From contig ALPF01000003.1 in NCBI GenBank assembly GCA_000291825.1, forward strand, positions 21,525-85,524: a DNA stretch of 64,000 bases, in the 5' to 3' direction. How positions within the stretch are numbered: position 1 is the stretch's first letter; every line of letters begins with the position of its first letter. Below, one piece after another: positions 18,935 to 28,321 of this stretch. The translations under genes and the position numbers were made by a program. The DNA comes from Prochlorococcus sp. W8 (GTDB lineage Bacteria > Cyanobacteriota > Cyanobacteriia > PCC-6307 > Cyanobiaceae). The notes under the pieces were generated by a model. It was not told where the DNA came from. It did no database searches and saw nothing but the letters and a program-made list of their open reading frames with translations.

Positions 18935-20043
18935 TCAGTTTCTTTAAACCTTGAATAATTAAATTTCTCAAGAAATATATTTTCTTTGTCATTTAACTTG
19001 CATTTAGTTATAACCTTATAAATCAATTTACTAGTTATGGCTGAGAATAAAACACCATTTCTATAATGTCCTACTGCTAAAAAGAGATTTTTGAGATGTG
19101 TTTTTCCAATAATTGGTTTAAAGTCTGGTGTTGCAGGTCTAAATCCCCACCAGTGCTCCATATGAGGCCATGTCAATGCTTCTGGGAATAATGATTTAAT
19201 TCCATCTTGGAGAGTTTTTATACCCTGAGGAGTATTTCCAGTATTAAAGCCTGCATTTTCTACTGTTGCTCCTACAATTACTAATCCATCATCGCGAGGA
19301 ACCATATAAGTTTTAGGTCCGAAAAGTACCCTATTTATTTTATTAATTGGGCCTTGAATAGAGAGCATTTGACCTTTAATTGGATAGATAGGTAGATCAG
19401 TCATGAGTTGTCTGCTCCAGGCTCCGCAACATATGATTGCTTTTTCATAGAAAATAGATTTAATTTCTCCATAAGCATTTAAGATTTGGACACCTTTAAA
19501 TTTATTATTTTCATAAATTAATTTTGTAGCATTAGTGCCCTCTTGAAATTGCACTCCATGAAATGTACATGCTTTTTCAAGTGCACGCATTAATCTTCTA
19601 CGATTATCGATTTGTCCATCTTGCTTGAAAAGTAATCCGTGTTTCCATTTCGCATCAAGCCCATATATTTGTTCCTCCAGTTCCTCTCTATTTAGGTATT
19701 TGCCATATTTGTAAGTAGGGAATTTTTCTAAGTCTTGTATCTCCTCAAATGGAACAACTATTCCACAGTTTTTTAATCCACAATTGATTTCGCTATCAAT
19801 TTCTATTTCTTTAATCCATTGTGGGATTAAATTTTGACTTTCTTGGCCAAAACTAAGTAATTCATCGCTAAGCCCTTCTGCGTGAGCAGCTAGCATTCCT
19901 GCTGCAACAAAACCAGCTGCCTCGGATCGCTGTTTACTTAATACTTCAACATGGAAATTTTTTTTAGCGAATTCATATGCAAGAGATAAGCCTATTAAAC
20001 CTCCACCAATAATTAAAATTGAATCTTTTTTATCAGAATTCAT
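18931..20043 (-). CDS. thiO: FAD-dependent glycine oxidase-like protein, probable thiamine biosynthesis oxidoreductase
   Basis: The protein has 370 aa of the DAO superfamily. The N-terminal FAD-binding [15 protein letters not shown] (~13-27) is followed by [11 protein letters not shown], and near the C-terminus [16 protein letters not shown] with [11 protein letters not shown], characteristic of ThiO/glycine oxidases. It would oxidise glycine to the iminoglycine used for the thiazole ring of thiamine. D-amino-acid dehydrogenase is the main alternative. No other thiamine genes are in the window. Confidence 0.8.
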   Translation of the reverse strand: MNSDKKDSILIIGGGLIGLSLAYEFAKKNFHVEVLSKQRSEAAGFVAAGMLAAHAEGLSDELLSFGQESQNLIPQWIKEIEIDSEINCGLKNCGIVVPFEEIQDLEKFPTYKYGKYLNREELEEQIYGLDAKWKHGLLFKQDGQIDNRRRLMRALEKACTFHGVQFQEGTNATKLIYENNKFKGVQILNAYGEIKSIFYEKAIICCGAWSRQLMTDLPIYPIKGQMLSIQGPINKINRVLFGPKTYMVPRDDGLVIVGATVENAGFNTGNTPQGIKTLQDGIKSLFPEALTWPHMEHWWGFRPATPDFKPIIGKTHLKNLFLAVGHYRNGVLFSAITSKLIYKVITKCKLNDKENIFLEKFNYSRFKETD

Positions 20044-20124
20044 ATAATTTTTCTTGATTTATATAAGTTTGATACTTTTTTTACTTTATATTTCATATTA
20101 TTTAAAGAAGGTAACCATTAGTAA

Positions 20125-21597
20125 ATGAAGAATCTTGAAGCTTGGGAAGCTGTAATTGGTCTAGAGACTCATGTACAGCTTAATACTAAAAGTAAAATAT
20201 TTACATCAGCTTCAACAGCTTTTGGCGATGATCCGAATACTCATATTGATCCAGTCGTATGTGGTTTACCGGGAACATTACCTGTCTTAAATGAAAAGGT
20301 ATTGGAATATGCTGTTAAGACTTCTTTAGCGCTAAACTTAAATGTTGCTGAGCATTGTAAATTTGATAGAAAACAATACTTTTATCCTGACTTGCCTAAA
20401 AATTATCAAATTTCTCAATTTGATGAACCTATAGCAGAGGATGGTTGGATAGAAGTCGAAATTTCAGAAAAAGGCAAAGATTCGTATATTAAAAAAATAG
20501 GAATCGAGAGATTACACATGGAAGAAGACGCTGGCAAATTAGTGCATGCTGGCAGTGATCGTTTAGATGGTTCAAAATATTCCTTGGTAGACTATAACCG
20601 CGCTGGGATTGCACTAGTTGAGATAGTTAGTAAGCCTGATATTAGGACAGGGAGAGAGGCCTCTGAATATGCTTCAGAGATAAGAAGGACGGTGAGATAT
20701 CTTGGAGTCTCTGATGGGAATATGCAAGAAGGATCTTTGAGGTGTGATGTAAACATTTCTGTACGTAGAGGACCAAAAGCTCCTTTTGGAACGAAAGTTG
20801 AAATTAAAAACATGAATTCATTTTCTGCTATTCAAAAGGCTTGTGAATATGAAATTAAAAGACAAATCAATGTTTACGAACAAGGAGGTGAAATTTATCA
20901 AGAGACCCGATTATGGGATGAATCAAAGCAATCAACAAAAAGTATGAGGCTTAAAGAAGGGAGTAGTGATTATAGATATTTCCCAGACCCTGATTTAGGC
21001 CCAATTGAACTTTCTAAAAATCGTATTGCTAAGTGGATGCAAGAACTACCAGAATTACCTTATAAAAAAAGGCATAAATATGTAAATGAATTTGGCTTGT
21101 CTGCTTATGATGCAAGAATTCTTTCTGATGAAATTTATATGGCTATATTTTTTGAAGAAACTGTTAAGTATGGTGCAGATCCTAAAATCGCTTCAAACTG
21201 GATCACTAGCGATATCTCCGGCTACTTGAAAGCAAATAAGCAAGCTTTTAATTCAATCAAGATGACATCAAAAAATCTTGCAGAGATGATTGACTTAATT
21301 TCTAGTAATACTATTAGCGGTAAAATTGCAAAAGATATCTTACCAGAACTAATAGAAACAAATATTTCTCCAAAAAAATTAGTAGATCAAAAAGGGTTAG
21401 CAATGATTAGTGACTCCTCCAGCTTGGAAATCTTTGTAGATGAATTAATTAAAAATCATCCTGAAGAAGTCAAAGCTTATAAAAACGGCAAAACTAAATT
21501 ACTTGGATTTTTTGTTGGACAGTTAATGAAACAGACAAAAGGCAAAGCTGATCCTAAACTTGCAAATAGAATTATTTCGTCAAAGTTAAATAGCTAA
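20125..21597 (+). CDS. gatB: aspartyl/glutamyl-tRNA amidotransferase subunit B
   Basis: The protein has 490 aa, with typical GatB start WEAVIGLETHVQL, the FYPDLPKNYQISQ signature, the IERLHMEEDAGK motif, DYNRAGIALVEIVS and a C-terminal YqeY-like tail ending GKADPKLANRII. It is the kinase/tRNA-binding subunit that, with GatA and GatC (not in this window), converts Glu-tRNA(Gln) to Gln-tRNA(Gln). The 3' end overlaps coaE by four bases, convergent. Confidence 0.97.
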   Translation: MKNLEAWEAVIGLETHVQLNTKSKIFTSASTAFGDDPNTHIDPVVCGLPGTLPVLNEKVLEYAVKTSLALNLNVAEHCKFDRKQYFYPDLPKNYQISQFDEPIAEDGWIEVEISEKGKDSYIKKIGIERLHMEEDAGKLVHAGSDRLDGSKYSLVDYNRAGIALVEIVSKPDIRTGREASEYASEIRRTVRYLGVSDGNMQEGSLRCDVNISVRRGPKAPFGTKVEIKNMNSFSAIQKACEYEIKRQINVYEQGGEIYQETRLWDESKQSTKSMRLKEGSSDYRYFPDPDLGPIELSKNRIAKWMQELPELPYKKRHKYVNEFGLSAYDARILSDEIYMAIFFEETVKYGADPKIASNWITSDISGYLKANKQAFNSIKMTSKNLAEMIDLISSNTISGKIAKDILPELIETNISPKKLVDQKGLAMISDSSSLEIFVDELIKNHPEEVKAYKNGKTKLLGFFVGQLMKQTKGKADPKLANRIISSKLNS

Positions 21598-22199
21598 ATT
21601 AACTGATTAATTTTTGTTTTCCAAGTCTGATTATCCTCATCGCTACTAATCACTACATCTGATAGCTTTTCTTTATCAATATCATTGGATTGTGAATCTA
21701 TGATTCTCATAGCCTCTTCCTCTGATATTTTATCTCTATTCATTACTCTCTTTAATTGTGTGTTCTTAGAACATTTAATAAACCATATTTCCGTACATAG
21801 ATCTGTAAAGTTTGCTTCAAAAAGTAATGGAATTTCTAAAATCAGACATTTGTCATTCATTTGCATACATTTATTATTCATTTTCTCTTTTACTAAAGGA
21901 TGAATTATATTTTCTAGCCAAATTTTTTCAGTTGGATTTGCAAAAATAATTTCTCTTAGCAGTTTGGTCTGAATTTCTTGAGTAGGAGATGAACAATCTA
22001 TAATTCTATGCCCAAAATGCTGGATAATTTCTTTATATGATTTTGTTTCTGAAAGTAAAAATTGCTTAGCAATTTCATCTGCATTAAGAACTTTTATTTT
22101 TTTAAAACTTGAAATATATTTAGCGATTGTAGTCTTACCAGAAGCTATTCCACCTGTAATACCAATCCTTTTTTGTTTGTATTCTGGGTTGCTTATCAT
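21594..22199 (-). CDS. coaE: dephospho-CoA kinase
   Basis: The protein has 201 aa. Its P-loop GITGGIASGKTTIAKY lies at ~13-28, then NADEIAKQFL, a LEIPLLFEANF segment and a SxxEA lid with NRDKISEEEAMRII, all standard for CoaE. It phosphorylates dephospho-CoA at the 3' hydroxyl, the last step of CoA synthesis. A type III pantothenate kinase gene (coaX) for the first step is also in this window at 54.6 kb. Confidence 0.93.
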   Translation of the reverse strand: MISNPEYKQKRIGITGGIASGKTTIAKYISSFKKIKVLNADEIAKQFLLSETKSYKEIIQHFGHRIIDCSSPTQEIQTKLLREIIFANPTEKIWLENIIHPLVKEKMNNKCMQMNDKCLILEIPLLFEANFTDLCTEIWFIKCSKNTQLKRVMNRDKISEEEAMRIIDSQSNDIDKEKLSDVVISSDEDNQTWKTKINQLI

Positions 22200-22281
22200 A
22201 AAAGCCTGAATATAGTTTTGTGTAAAAGAAAATGAAGTATGGCTACTATAAAATTATATTGGTAATGGAGAAAAATTTAAG

Positions 22282-23505
22282 TTGGCTTGGACTCTTATAA
22301 ATGATTCTGAAAAAATACCTGATAACTTTTTATTTTCAGGAATATCAGCAGGATTAAAAGTTTCTAAGAAAAAAGATCTCGCGTTAATTTTAGCTCCTCC
22401 TAATAGTATTTTTACTGGTTTTTTTACAAATTCAGTAGTCAGAGCTTCTTGCGTGGATATTTGTATAAGTCGTCTCCAAGAATCTTTAGGTTTGGTTAGA
22501 GCAATATTGATAAATTCGGGACAAGCAAATGCTTGTAATGGAGATAAAGGTCTTATTGATTCATTAGCTGCTACAAAAGAACTTGGAGATATTTTAGGTA
22601 TACCTGAAAGTCAAATATTAATGTGTTCAACAGGAGTTATAGGAGAACCTATCCCTATGAAAAAACTTATAAATAAATTACCTTTATTAGTTAATAAGTT
22701 GGATGAGAGGAATTTTAAAGATGCATCTGAGGCTATTTTAACTACTGATTTAGTCACTAAAAGTTTTATTGTTGAAAGATATATTGCCGGGAGAAGAATA
22801 AGGATTGCAGGTTTTGCGAAAGGGTCAGGAATGATTTATCCAAATATGGCTACGATGCTTGCTTTTATTATTTGTGATGTTGGTATTGAGAAGAATATTT
22901 GGGATGGAATGATAAATAATGCTATGAGGTCTTCATTTAATTCAATTTCTGTTGATGGAGAAACAAGTACTAATGATTCTTTTATAGCAATTAACTCAGG
23001 TAAACCTATTGACGAAAAATATCTTCCTATTCTTAAAGAAGGCATTGATTTGGTTTGCAAAAATTTAGCAAAATCGATTGCTAGAGATGGTGAAGGTGCA
23101 AATTGTTTAATTGAGGTGATTGTAGAAAATGCAAAAAATGAATCTGATGCAATAATAATTGCGAGATCTATAGCTAATTCTATGCTTGTTAAAGCTGCAA
23201 TTCATGGCTGCGATCCAAACTGGGGAAGAATTATTGCCGCTGCTGGAAATACTGGAATTGAGTTTAAAATTGATGATGTTGATTTATTTATAGGCGAGTT
23301 TCAGATTTTAAGAAAAGGCAAGTTAATATATTTTGATAAAGAAAATGTAAGCAGCTATATAAAAAACAAAATGAATGGAGATTATTTAGAAAATGATATT
23401 GTTCAAATCATATTTAATTTAAATCATGGTGAAAGTAAAGGAATCGCGTGGGGTTGCGATTTATCTAAGAAATATGTTGAAATAAATAGCGAATACACAA
23501 CCTGA
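22282..23505 (+). CDS. argJ: bifunctional ornithine acetyltransferase / N-acetylglutamate synthase
   Basis: The protein has 407 aa and starts at TTG 22282, which gives the usual N-terminus before GISAGLKVSKKKDLAL. The self-cleavage site is visible as NMATMLAF (Ala-Thr, ~193), which splits the precursor into alpha and beta chains; the Thr is the nucleophile. SVDGETSTNDS and GCDPNWGRIIAA are other family signatures. It transfers acetyl from N-acetylornithine to glutamate in arginine synthesis. Confidence 0.95.
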   Translation: MAWTLINDSEKIPDNFLFSGISAGLKVSKKKDLALILAPPNSIFTGFFTNSVVRASCVDICISRLQESLGLVRAILINSGQANACNGDKGLIDSLAATKELGDILGIPESQILMCSTGVIGEPIPMKKLINKLPLLVNKLDERNFKDASEAILTTDLVTKSFIVERYIAGRRIRIAGFAKGSGMIYPNMATMLAFIICDVGIEKNIWDGMINNAMRSSFNSISVDGETSTNDSFIAINSGKPIDEKYLPILKEGIDLVCKNLAKSIARDGEGANCLIEVIVENAKNESDAIIIARSIANSMLVKAAIHGCDPNWGRIIAAAGNTGIEFKIDDVDLFIGEFQILRKGKLIYFDKENVSSYIKNKMNGDYLENDIVQIIFNLNHGESKGIAWGCDLSKKYVEINSEYTT

Positions 23506-23586
23506 TTAAAATCTATTAAATTACTTTTTGAACCGTAATTAATTTGATATCAAAATCTTGCTGCTTAATATGGTCAGTTTGTCTTG

Positions 23587-23819
23587 TTATATTTTAAAAA
23601 AATCAAGAGGAATTAATTGATTTATATCAAGAAATAAAATTGTTCCAGCCCCAATCAGAGCTCCTAAAAAACCAACCAAAAAATAAGTTGACAAATTCGA
23701 ACCGTTAAGTGCAGAACTATGGAGTTTTCTTTTGGTGCTTTTTCAACAATTTTTAAGCGCTGATTGGCATTTGGTTGCTTGAGTTGTTGGTGTCGGATAA
23801 GGGCTTCGAAATCAGGCAT
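23587..23819 (-). pseudogene. small membrane-anchored protein gene with an apparent frameshift, partner of the ParA gene
   Basis: The ATG at 23819 opens MPDFEALIRHQQLKQPNANQ and continues RLKIVEKAPKENS, overlapping the 3' end of parA by 67 bases. In that frame the tail is implausible and stops at 23664. One base back, the frame reads SALNGSNLSTYFLVGFLGAL and continues as a clean membrane helix to a stop at 23587. A single-base change within the A-rich tract around 23710-23740 would join the two. The full product would be about 77 aa with a C-terminal anchor. It could be decay, a sequencing error, or programmed -1 frameshifting. Confidence 0.5.
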
Positions 23820-24424
23820 GATACTTGAGATGCTATAGAACAATAAGCAGACCAACCCGTCATTCTGCGGGGGTCTGATCTGCCTAAATCATCTACTGCT
23901 TCATCAACTACATTGCCAGATGCTTCTGCTTTGTCGAATGCTGATAATAGTGGTATAAATCCATCAAAAACTTCTAGCCCAAATTTTTGAAGAGCTGCTC
24001 TTGCTTGATAAGCGGCCTTTTGTTTTCTTGAATCAACCTTAACGATGAGCACAGCATGCTTTACTTTCTGACTATTTAAGAGACTTGCAAGTTCAACTGT
24101 TAACTCTACGGATCTTGCTTTAGGTGTAGTAGGAATTATTACAAGGTCTGAACCATATGCTAAATGTTTCAATTCCTCTTCATCACTGCTGGCTTGACCA
24201 TCTGTAATTACTATTTCGGAATCTCTCGATGCTTTGGCTGCAGAACTTACTGGGAACACGGGAAAAGGAATATTCCCTCTTGAACTATATGCTAATGCAG
24301 AGCGATTTTTGTCAGCATCTACAATACAGACTTTTTTTCCTTGTGAATGCCAAACACTTGCAAGGTGTATGCTTGTGCAAGTTTTAGCAACCCCTCCTTT
24401 TTGACCGCAAACTGTAATGAACAA
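23753..24424 (-). CDS. ParA/MinD-family ATPase
   Basis: The protein has 223 aa and starts at TTG 24424, directly before the deviant Walker A GQKGGVAKTCTSIHLA (~7-22). It has VDADKNRSA (Walker A') and IVITDGQAS in the place of Walker B, and is otherwise like the orphan ParA proteins of cyanobacteria. Members of the family partition DNA or position protein complexes by ATP-driven patterning. No parB is nearby. The only close partner is the overlapping small membrane-anchored reading frame downstream. Confidence 0.8.
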   Translation of the reverse strand: MFITVCGQKGGVAKTCTSIHLASVWHSQGKKVCIVDADKNRSALAYSSRGNIPFPVFPVSSAAKASRDSEIVITDGQASSDEEELKHLAYGSDLVIIPTTPKARSVELTVELASLLNSQKVKHAVLIVKVDSRKQKAAYQARAALQKFGLEVFDGFIPLLSAFDKAEASGNVVDEAVDDLGRSDPRRMTGWSAYCSIASQVSCLISKPLSDTNNSSNQMPISA

Positions 24425-24506
24425 TTTTTTTTATATTTTTTCTTACTTTGGAGAATATTCTCTCTGTGTCAAGAGGAAATAGAATAAAAATAAAAAAAAG
24501 TCAAAT

Positions 24507-24537
24507 TTCTAGAAGAATGATTTGTGTCATTCTAGAA
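24507..24537. promoter_or_regulatory. imperfect hairpin/inverted repeat between parA and the aldo/keto reductase gene
   Basis: TTCTAG (24507-24512) and AATGA (24516-24520) pair with TCATT and CTAGAA (24527-24537) around a TTTGTG loop, with a 3-base bulge. It lies in the divergent spacer upstream of both genes and no T tract follows, so a protein-binding site or leader hairpin is more likely than a terminator. Confidence 0.3.
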
Positions 24538-24565
24538 TTAGATTAACTATGAATCATAATAATTA

Positions 24566-25525
24566 GTGGAAAAAAAAATTGGTTTAGGTACTTGGGCTTG
24601 GGGAAATCAATTATTCTGGAAATATAATCAAAATTCTGACAATGAATTGCGTGATACTTTTAAAGAAGCAATTAAAAGAGGTTTTTCAATAATTGATACA
24701 GCTGATTCCTATGGGACTGGTAAATTCAGTGGTAGAAGTGAGCAATTATTAGGTAATTTCTTGAGTGAAATTCCAAAATTTCAAAAAAGAAAGATTCAAA
24801 TTGCAACAAAATTAGCTCCTTATCCTTGGAGGATTGGAAAGAAAGGATTTATTAAGCCTTTTCTCAGTAGCCTAGAAAGATTACAAAATAAATTAGATAT
24901 TGTTCAACTTCATTGGTCAACAGCTAAATATAATCCTTCACAAGAAGTGCAACTTCTTGAAAGTTTATCTGATTTAATTAATGAGGGTTATCATTTTAAG
25001 ATTGGTTTATCTAATATAGGCCCAAAAAGACTGCAAAAACTTATTCATTTTTTAGGAACTAAAAATAAAGTTATCAGCTATGTTCAGGTTCAGTTTTCGT
25101 TGCTAAGTCCAGATATAAAAAAACAAAGAATACTTAAGAGAGTTTGCGAACAGAATAATATTAAATTTATTGCTTATAGTCCATTGTCTTTTGGGATACT
25201 TTGTCAGGATCCAAGTTTTATTAATAAAACTAAAAAATCTTTTTTAAGAAATTCAATTTTTAAAGCGTATGATCATTCCACTTTAGAATTAAGGGAAACT
25301 ATTAAGAAGATTGCTAAATCGCGGTCTGTTTCGATGGCTCAAGTCGCAGTAAACTGGTGTTCTTATCAAGGAGCTATTCCATTAGTTGGTTTGAGAAGAA
25401 AATCTCATGTAGTTGATATTGCCCAAGTGTTAAAGTGGGATTTAAATAAAGAAGAATATGAAAGATTAGAAGAATCGGCGAAGAATTGTAAAAAATTACC
25501 TGGAAATCCGTTTAGCAGTAATTAA
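24566..25525 (+). CDS. aldo/keto reductase family oxidoreductase
   Basis: The protein has 319 aa and starts at GTG 24566. The AKR barrel is complete: GLGTWAWG, IDTADSYGTG (catalytic Asp and Tyr), KLAPYPWR (catalytic Lys), LDIVQLHW (catalytic His), GLSNIGPKRL and the C-terminal VGLRRKSHV that binds the NADP 2'-phosphate. It reduces an unknown carbonyl compound with NADPH. It stands alone on its strand. Confidence 0.9.
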   Translation: MEKKIGLGTWAWGNQLFWKYNQNSDNELRDTFKEAIKRGFSIIDTADSYGTGKFSGRSEQLLGNFLSEIPKFQKRKIQIATKLAPYPWRIGKKGFIKPFLSSLERLQNKLDIVQLHWSTAKYNPSQEVQLLESLSDLINEGYHFKIGLSNIGPKRLQKLIHFLGTKNKVISYVQVQFSLLSPDIKKQRILKRVCEQNNIKFIAYSPLSFGILCQDPSFINKTKKSFLRNSIFKAYDHSTLELRETIKKIAKSRSVSMAQVAVNWCSYQGAIPLVGLRRKSHVVDIAQVLKWDLNKEEYERLEESAKNCKKLPGNPFSSN

Positions 25526-25537
25526 TTCTTATAAGGA

Positions 25538-25678
25538 TTATTTCGCAGAGATATTGTTTTTTGCATTTTTTAAAGGAATATTGTTCCAAAGCTCAGAAGG
25601 AAATTTCTCTCCAGTGAATCTAAGTACCTTAGGATTGAAATTAACTAATAAATCATTAATATTTTTGCTTGAAATCAT
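25538..25678 (-). CDS. small hypothetical protein (46 aa)
   Basis: ATG at 25678 opens MISSKNINDLLVNFNPKVLR, continues FTGEKFPSELWNNIPLK and stops at 25538. It is soluble, with no known domain, but the composition is protein-like (well-spaced hydrophobics, W and P in a FPSELWNNIP motif). It lies between the convergent aldo/keto reductase and the tmRNA on the same strand as the tmRNA. Confidence 0.5.
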   Translation of the reverse strand: MISSKNINDLLVNFNPKVLRFTGEKFPSELWNNIPLKNAKNNISAK

Positions 25679-25824
25679 TCTAGTTTAAATTTTTTAATAC
25701 CATAAGAGAATTTAAAGAGAATGCTCTCAGTATTTATACCTATATGTTTACATAAAAAATTATTATTACATAAGTTTGCAGCAATAATTACATATTTAAA
25801 AAAAATTTTTTACTCCAAAAATAA

Positions 25825-25855
25825 AATAAAAAAGAAGAGCCCTTCCAGGCCCTTT
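25825..25855 (-). terminator. terminator of the tmRNA transcript
   Basis: On the minus strand, AAGGGCC and GGGCTCTT pair (one G-T) around a TGGAA loop, followed by CTTTTTTATTTTATTTTT. It lies directly after the coding piece of the permuted tmRNA and would end that transcript. Confidence 0.7.
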
Positions 25856-26095
25856 GTATCATTTGGTTTATAAGGCTGATATAACCCCATCTCCTTTTGA
25901 TCAAGCAGCAACTGGGGCTGTTTGACGGGAGAAACTAACGATTTTGTTAGCGTTTATGTTTTTGCTCATGCCGAGCAGGCTTCAGTCATCTTCCTTATAC
26001 CCCGTCGAAACCATTGCAGCCCCAAAAATGGAGCTGAGCGGAATCGAACCGCTGTCCGAAATATCGGTTGAGATCACCTAGTCCAGTTGGACATT
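25856..26095 (-). ncRNA. ssrA: transfer-messenger RNA, circularly permuted two-piece form
   Basis: The acceptor piece comes first on the minus strand: a T-arm-like GCGGTTCGATTCCGC and the 3' acceptor arm CAGCTCC ending at 26029. After only five A/T bases the coding piece begins with GGGGCTG at 26023, whose acceptor strand pairs with CAGCTCC. The tag frame 25951-25901 reads ANKIVSFSRQTAPVAA then TGA. This permuted order is known for the Prochlorococcus/Synechococcus group and alpha-proteobacteria. It rescues stalled ribosomes with SmpB. The outer ends are approximate. Confidence 0.93.
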
Positions 26096-26166
26096 TATAT
26101 TCTGACAGGCAAAATAAATATTGGATAGATATTTGCATATTTTTACAAATGTTATGAATTATTCTC

Positions 26167-27288
26167 ATGAACATAGTTGCGTCATCTCCTGAAGGTTTAG
26201 AAAAAGTTTTAGCTAAAGAAATTAGCAATTATGGTGGAAATAATATTGTAATTTCAAAAAGGTGCGTATCTTTTCAATGTAATGAGGACACTCTCTATAA
26301 ATTACATTTTTTTTCTAAAATTGCGTTTCGTTTTTACAGGGAAATTTCACGTTTTGAGTGTTTTGATAAAAAGTCTCTTTATAAAGGTGTGCAATCAGCA
26401 TGCGATTGGTTGAAATGGATACCATTTGATAAGACTTTTTGTGTGTATGTAACGGGAAAAAATTCTAATTTAAGGCACTCTCATTTCACTGCTTTGCAGG
26501 TTAAAAATGCAATAATTGATTTACAACAAGCTTCTTTTGGTAAACGATCCAATATTTGTGTTATCAATCCTTTTTTGATAATTCATTTACATCTCCAAGA
26601 AAACTTAGCAGTTCTAAGTTTGCAAAGTACTGTCGAGAGCCTACATAAAAGGGGGTATAGGCCTGCTTTGGGTAATGCTCCGTTAAAAGAAAATTTAGCT
26701 GCAGGATTAATTAAAATAACCGAGTGGGACAGTTCAAAGCCTTTGATTGACTTAATGTGTGGTTCAGGTAGTTTGCTAATTGAGGGAGTATCCAATTCTT
26801 TAAATATTCCAAATATTCAAAAAAATTATCTTTTTGAAAACTGGCTTGACTTTAATAAAAATATTTTTAATCAAGAAATTTTAAAAACTAAAAATACTAT
26901 TCCTGTAAAACCTAATTTTGAGAAAGTAATAGGGTGTGAGATAGATAAAGAGGTATTTCTGCAGGCTAAAAATAATATTTCTTTAGCAGGTTATTCTGAT
27001 TATGTAGAAATCTTCAATATGGATTTTCATAATTTACGAATAGATTGCAAACCAGGAATAATTGTTTGTAACCCGCCTTACGGAAAGAAAATTGGAGCAG
27101 ATAACGATCTTATTGAATTGTATTTAAAAATTGGGTCATTTTTAAAACATAATTTTTCAGGATGGGAATTTTGGCTGCTGAGTGGGAACTCCTCATTAAC
27201 AAAATATTTAAAGATGAAAGCTAGTCTAAAAGTCCCAGTAAGTAATGGAGGAATAGATTGTAGATGGATAAAGTATTTGATTAGGTGA
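26167..27288 (+). CDS. THUMP-domain RNA guanine-N2 methyltransferase (RlmL N-terminal-like)
   Basis: The protein has 373 aa. An N-terminal THUMP/ferredoxin-like region (ASSPEGLEKVLAKEI; SLHKRGYRP at ~162) is followed by a Rossmann methyltransferase: DLMCGSGSLLIEG (~200), GCEIDKEVFLQAKNN and the catalytic NPPYGKKIG (~300). This is the layout of the 23S rRNA m2G2445 methyltransferase domain (RlmL/YcbY N-half) and of YpsC. It acts on rRNA in the cytoplasm; the exact position modified is inferred only by family. Confidence 0.88.
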   Translation: MNIVASSPEGLEKVLAKEISNYGGNNIVISKRCVSFQCNEDTLYKLHFFSKIAFRFYREISRFECFDKKSLYKGVQSACDWLKWIPFDKTFCVYVTGKNSNLRHSHFTALQVKNAIIDLQQASFGKRSNICVINPFLIIHLHLQENLAVLSLQSTVESLHKRGYRPALGNAPLKENLAAGLIKITEWDSSKPLIDLMCGSGSLLIEGVSNSLNIPNIQKNYLFENWLDFNKNIFNQEILKTKNTIPVKPNFEKVIGCEIDKEVFLQAKNNISLAGYSDYVEIFNMDFHNLRIDCKPGIIVCNPPYGKKIGADNDLIELYLKIGSFLKHNFSGWEFWLLSGNSSLTKYLKMKASLKVPVSNGGIDCRWIKYLIR

Positions 27289-27289
27289 A

Positions 27290-27676
27290 TTATTTTTTAC
27301 CTAATACAGCCTTAGTGGTTTTTCCTAAACCTTCGATAGTTTGAGGTAAATAAGGACCTTTCGCTAATTTGCCTCCCAGTTTTAAACTTAACCCTGCTAG
27401 GAAAAGATCAGCAAGAAGAATTATGAGGAGATTATATTCAATTTTCCAATCATTCATTTTTTCTATTATTAAATAACCTATTAGGTGAATTATCATAAGA
27501 ACAATCAATAATAATACAGCTCCAATAGCTAAAAATATCGTTCCGCTTATTAATCTCCTCTTCTCTCTATCAACTTCTTGTAGGGCAATTCTTACATGCA
27601 GATCCATTATGGAGCTTGCGATTGCAGATAGTCTTGAAGCTGTGTTGTTGAAATTTTTACTTTTTGATTTATCCAT
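27290..27676 (-). CDS. phage-holin-3-6/YqjE-like small membrane protein
   Basis: The protein has 128 aa. After a helical soluble start, it has two hydrophobic segments (~44-68 and ~80-101) and the basic tail LGGKLAKGPYLPQTIEGLGK. This fits the YqjE/DUF1469 group (called phage holin family, though not phage-borne here). It is followed upstream by a DUF883-like gene with one base between, the same pairing as yqjD-yqjE in enterobacteria, where the products are membrane proteins of stationary phase. Confidence 0.65.
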   Translation of the reverse strand: MDKSKSKNFNNTASRLSAIASSIMDLHVRIALQEVDREKRRLISGTIFLAIGAVLLLIVLMIIHLIGYLIIEKMNDWKIEYNLLIILLADLFLAGLSLKLGGKLAKGPYLPQTIEGLGKTTKAVLGKK

Positions 27677-28138
27677 TTATTTTCTTCCTACTCCAATGAT
27701 AGAACCAATTAAAAGGCCGATTCCTGCGGCAATTGCAATTGATAAAATTGGTTTTTTTCTTATTGGGCCCTCAATTTTTGGTCTTAAAGTTTGGTTTAAT
27801 TCATCCAACAATTCTTCTAATTGGGTTTCGATTGGTTCAAGATGATCGGCGATTTCCCAGTTATTAGATTGTATTGAATCAATAATTTCAAATAATTGAT
27901 CTTTGATCCCTTCAGATGATTTGCCAGTATGTTTGGCAATAACTTTGACTAAGTCATCAATACTACCCTTTGTGGTTTCAATAGTTTGTTGTGCAATATT
28001 TGGCCAACGCTCTTGAATAAGAGGAATAAGCTTATCTAGTTTTTCAAAAAACCACTTGTCATTGATTTCGTCATATTCATGTATGACGTTCCCACTCTTT
28101 TCTTTTTGATTGTCTTTTGGAGGATGAAAAGTTTCCAT
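27677..28138 (-). CDS. DUF883/ElaB/YqjD-like protein
   Basis: The protein has 153 aa: a long acidic amphipathic helical region with QTIETTKGSIDDLVKVIAKH, then a C-terminal glycine-rich membrane anchor (SIAIAAGIGLLIGSIIG), as in the ElaB/YqjD family whose members bind ribosomes at the membrane in E. coli. That function is not established for cyanobacteria. The stop directly abuts the start of the YqjE-like gene, so the two are co-transcribed. Confidence 0.65.
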   Translation of the reverse strand: METFHPPKDNQKEKSGNVIHEYDEINDKWFFEKLDKLIPLIQERWPNIAQQTIETTKGSIDDLVKVIAKHTGKSSEGIKDQLFEIIDSIQSNNWEIADHLEPIETQLEELLDELNQTLRPKIEGPIRKKPILSIAIAAGIGLLIGSIIGVGRK

Positions 28139-28321
28139 TAATCCACCTCTTTTTATTTTTACCTTAATCCCTTATTCAAAAATAACAAACCCATATATCA
28201 AATTTAGTACATTAATCAATTTAAAACATATAAAAATTTATGTACATTTTAATTTTCTGTTTTATTTGTGTAATAGGGTGTTGTTATATTAATTTTGTTT
28301 TATTTAATTAATCCCTTTATC

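Noticed and set aside
27290..27676. A phage holin from a prophage
   Set aside because: The holin name is only a family label; the gene pairs with a YqjD-like gene and there are no phage genes nearby.
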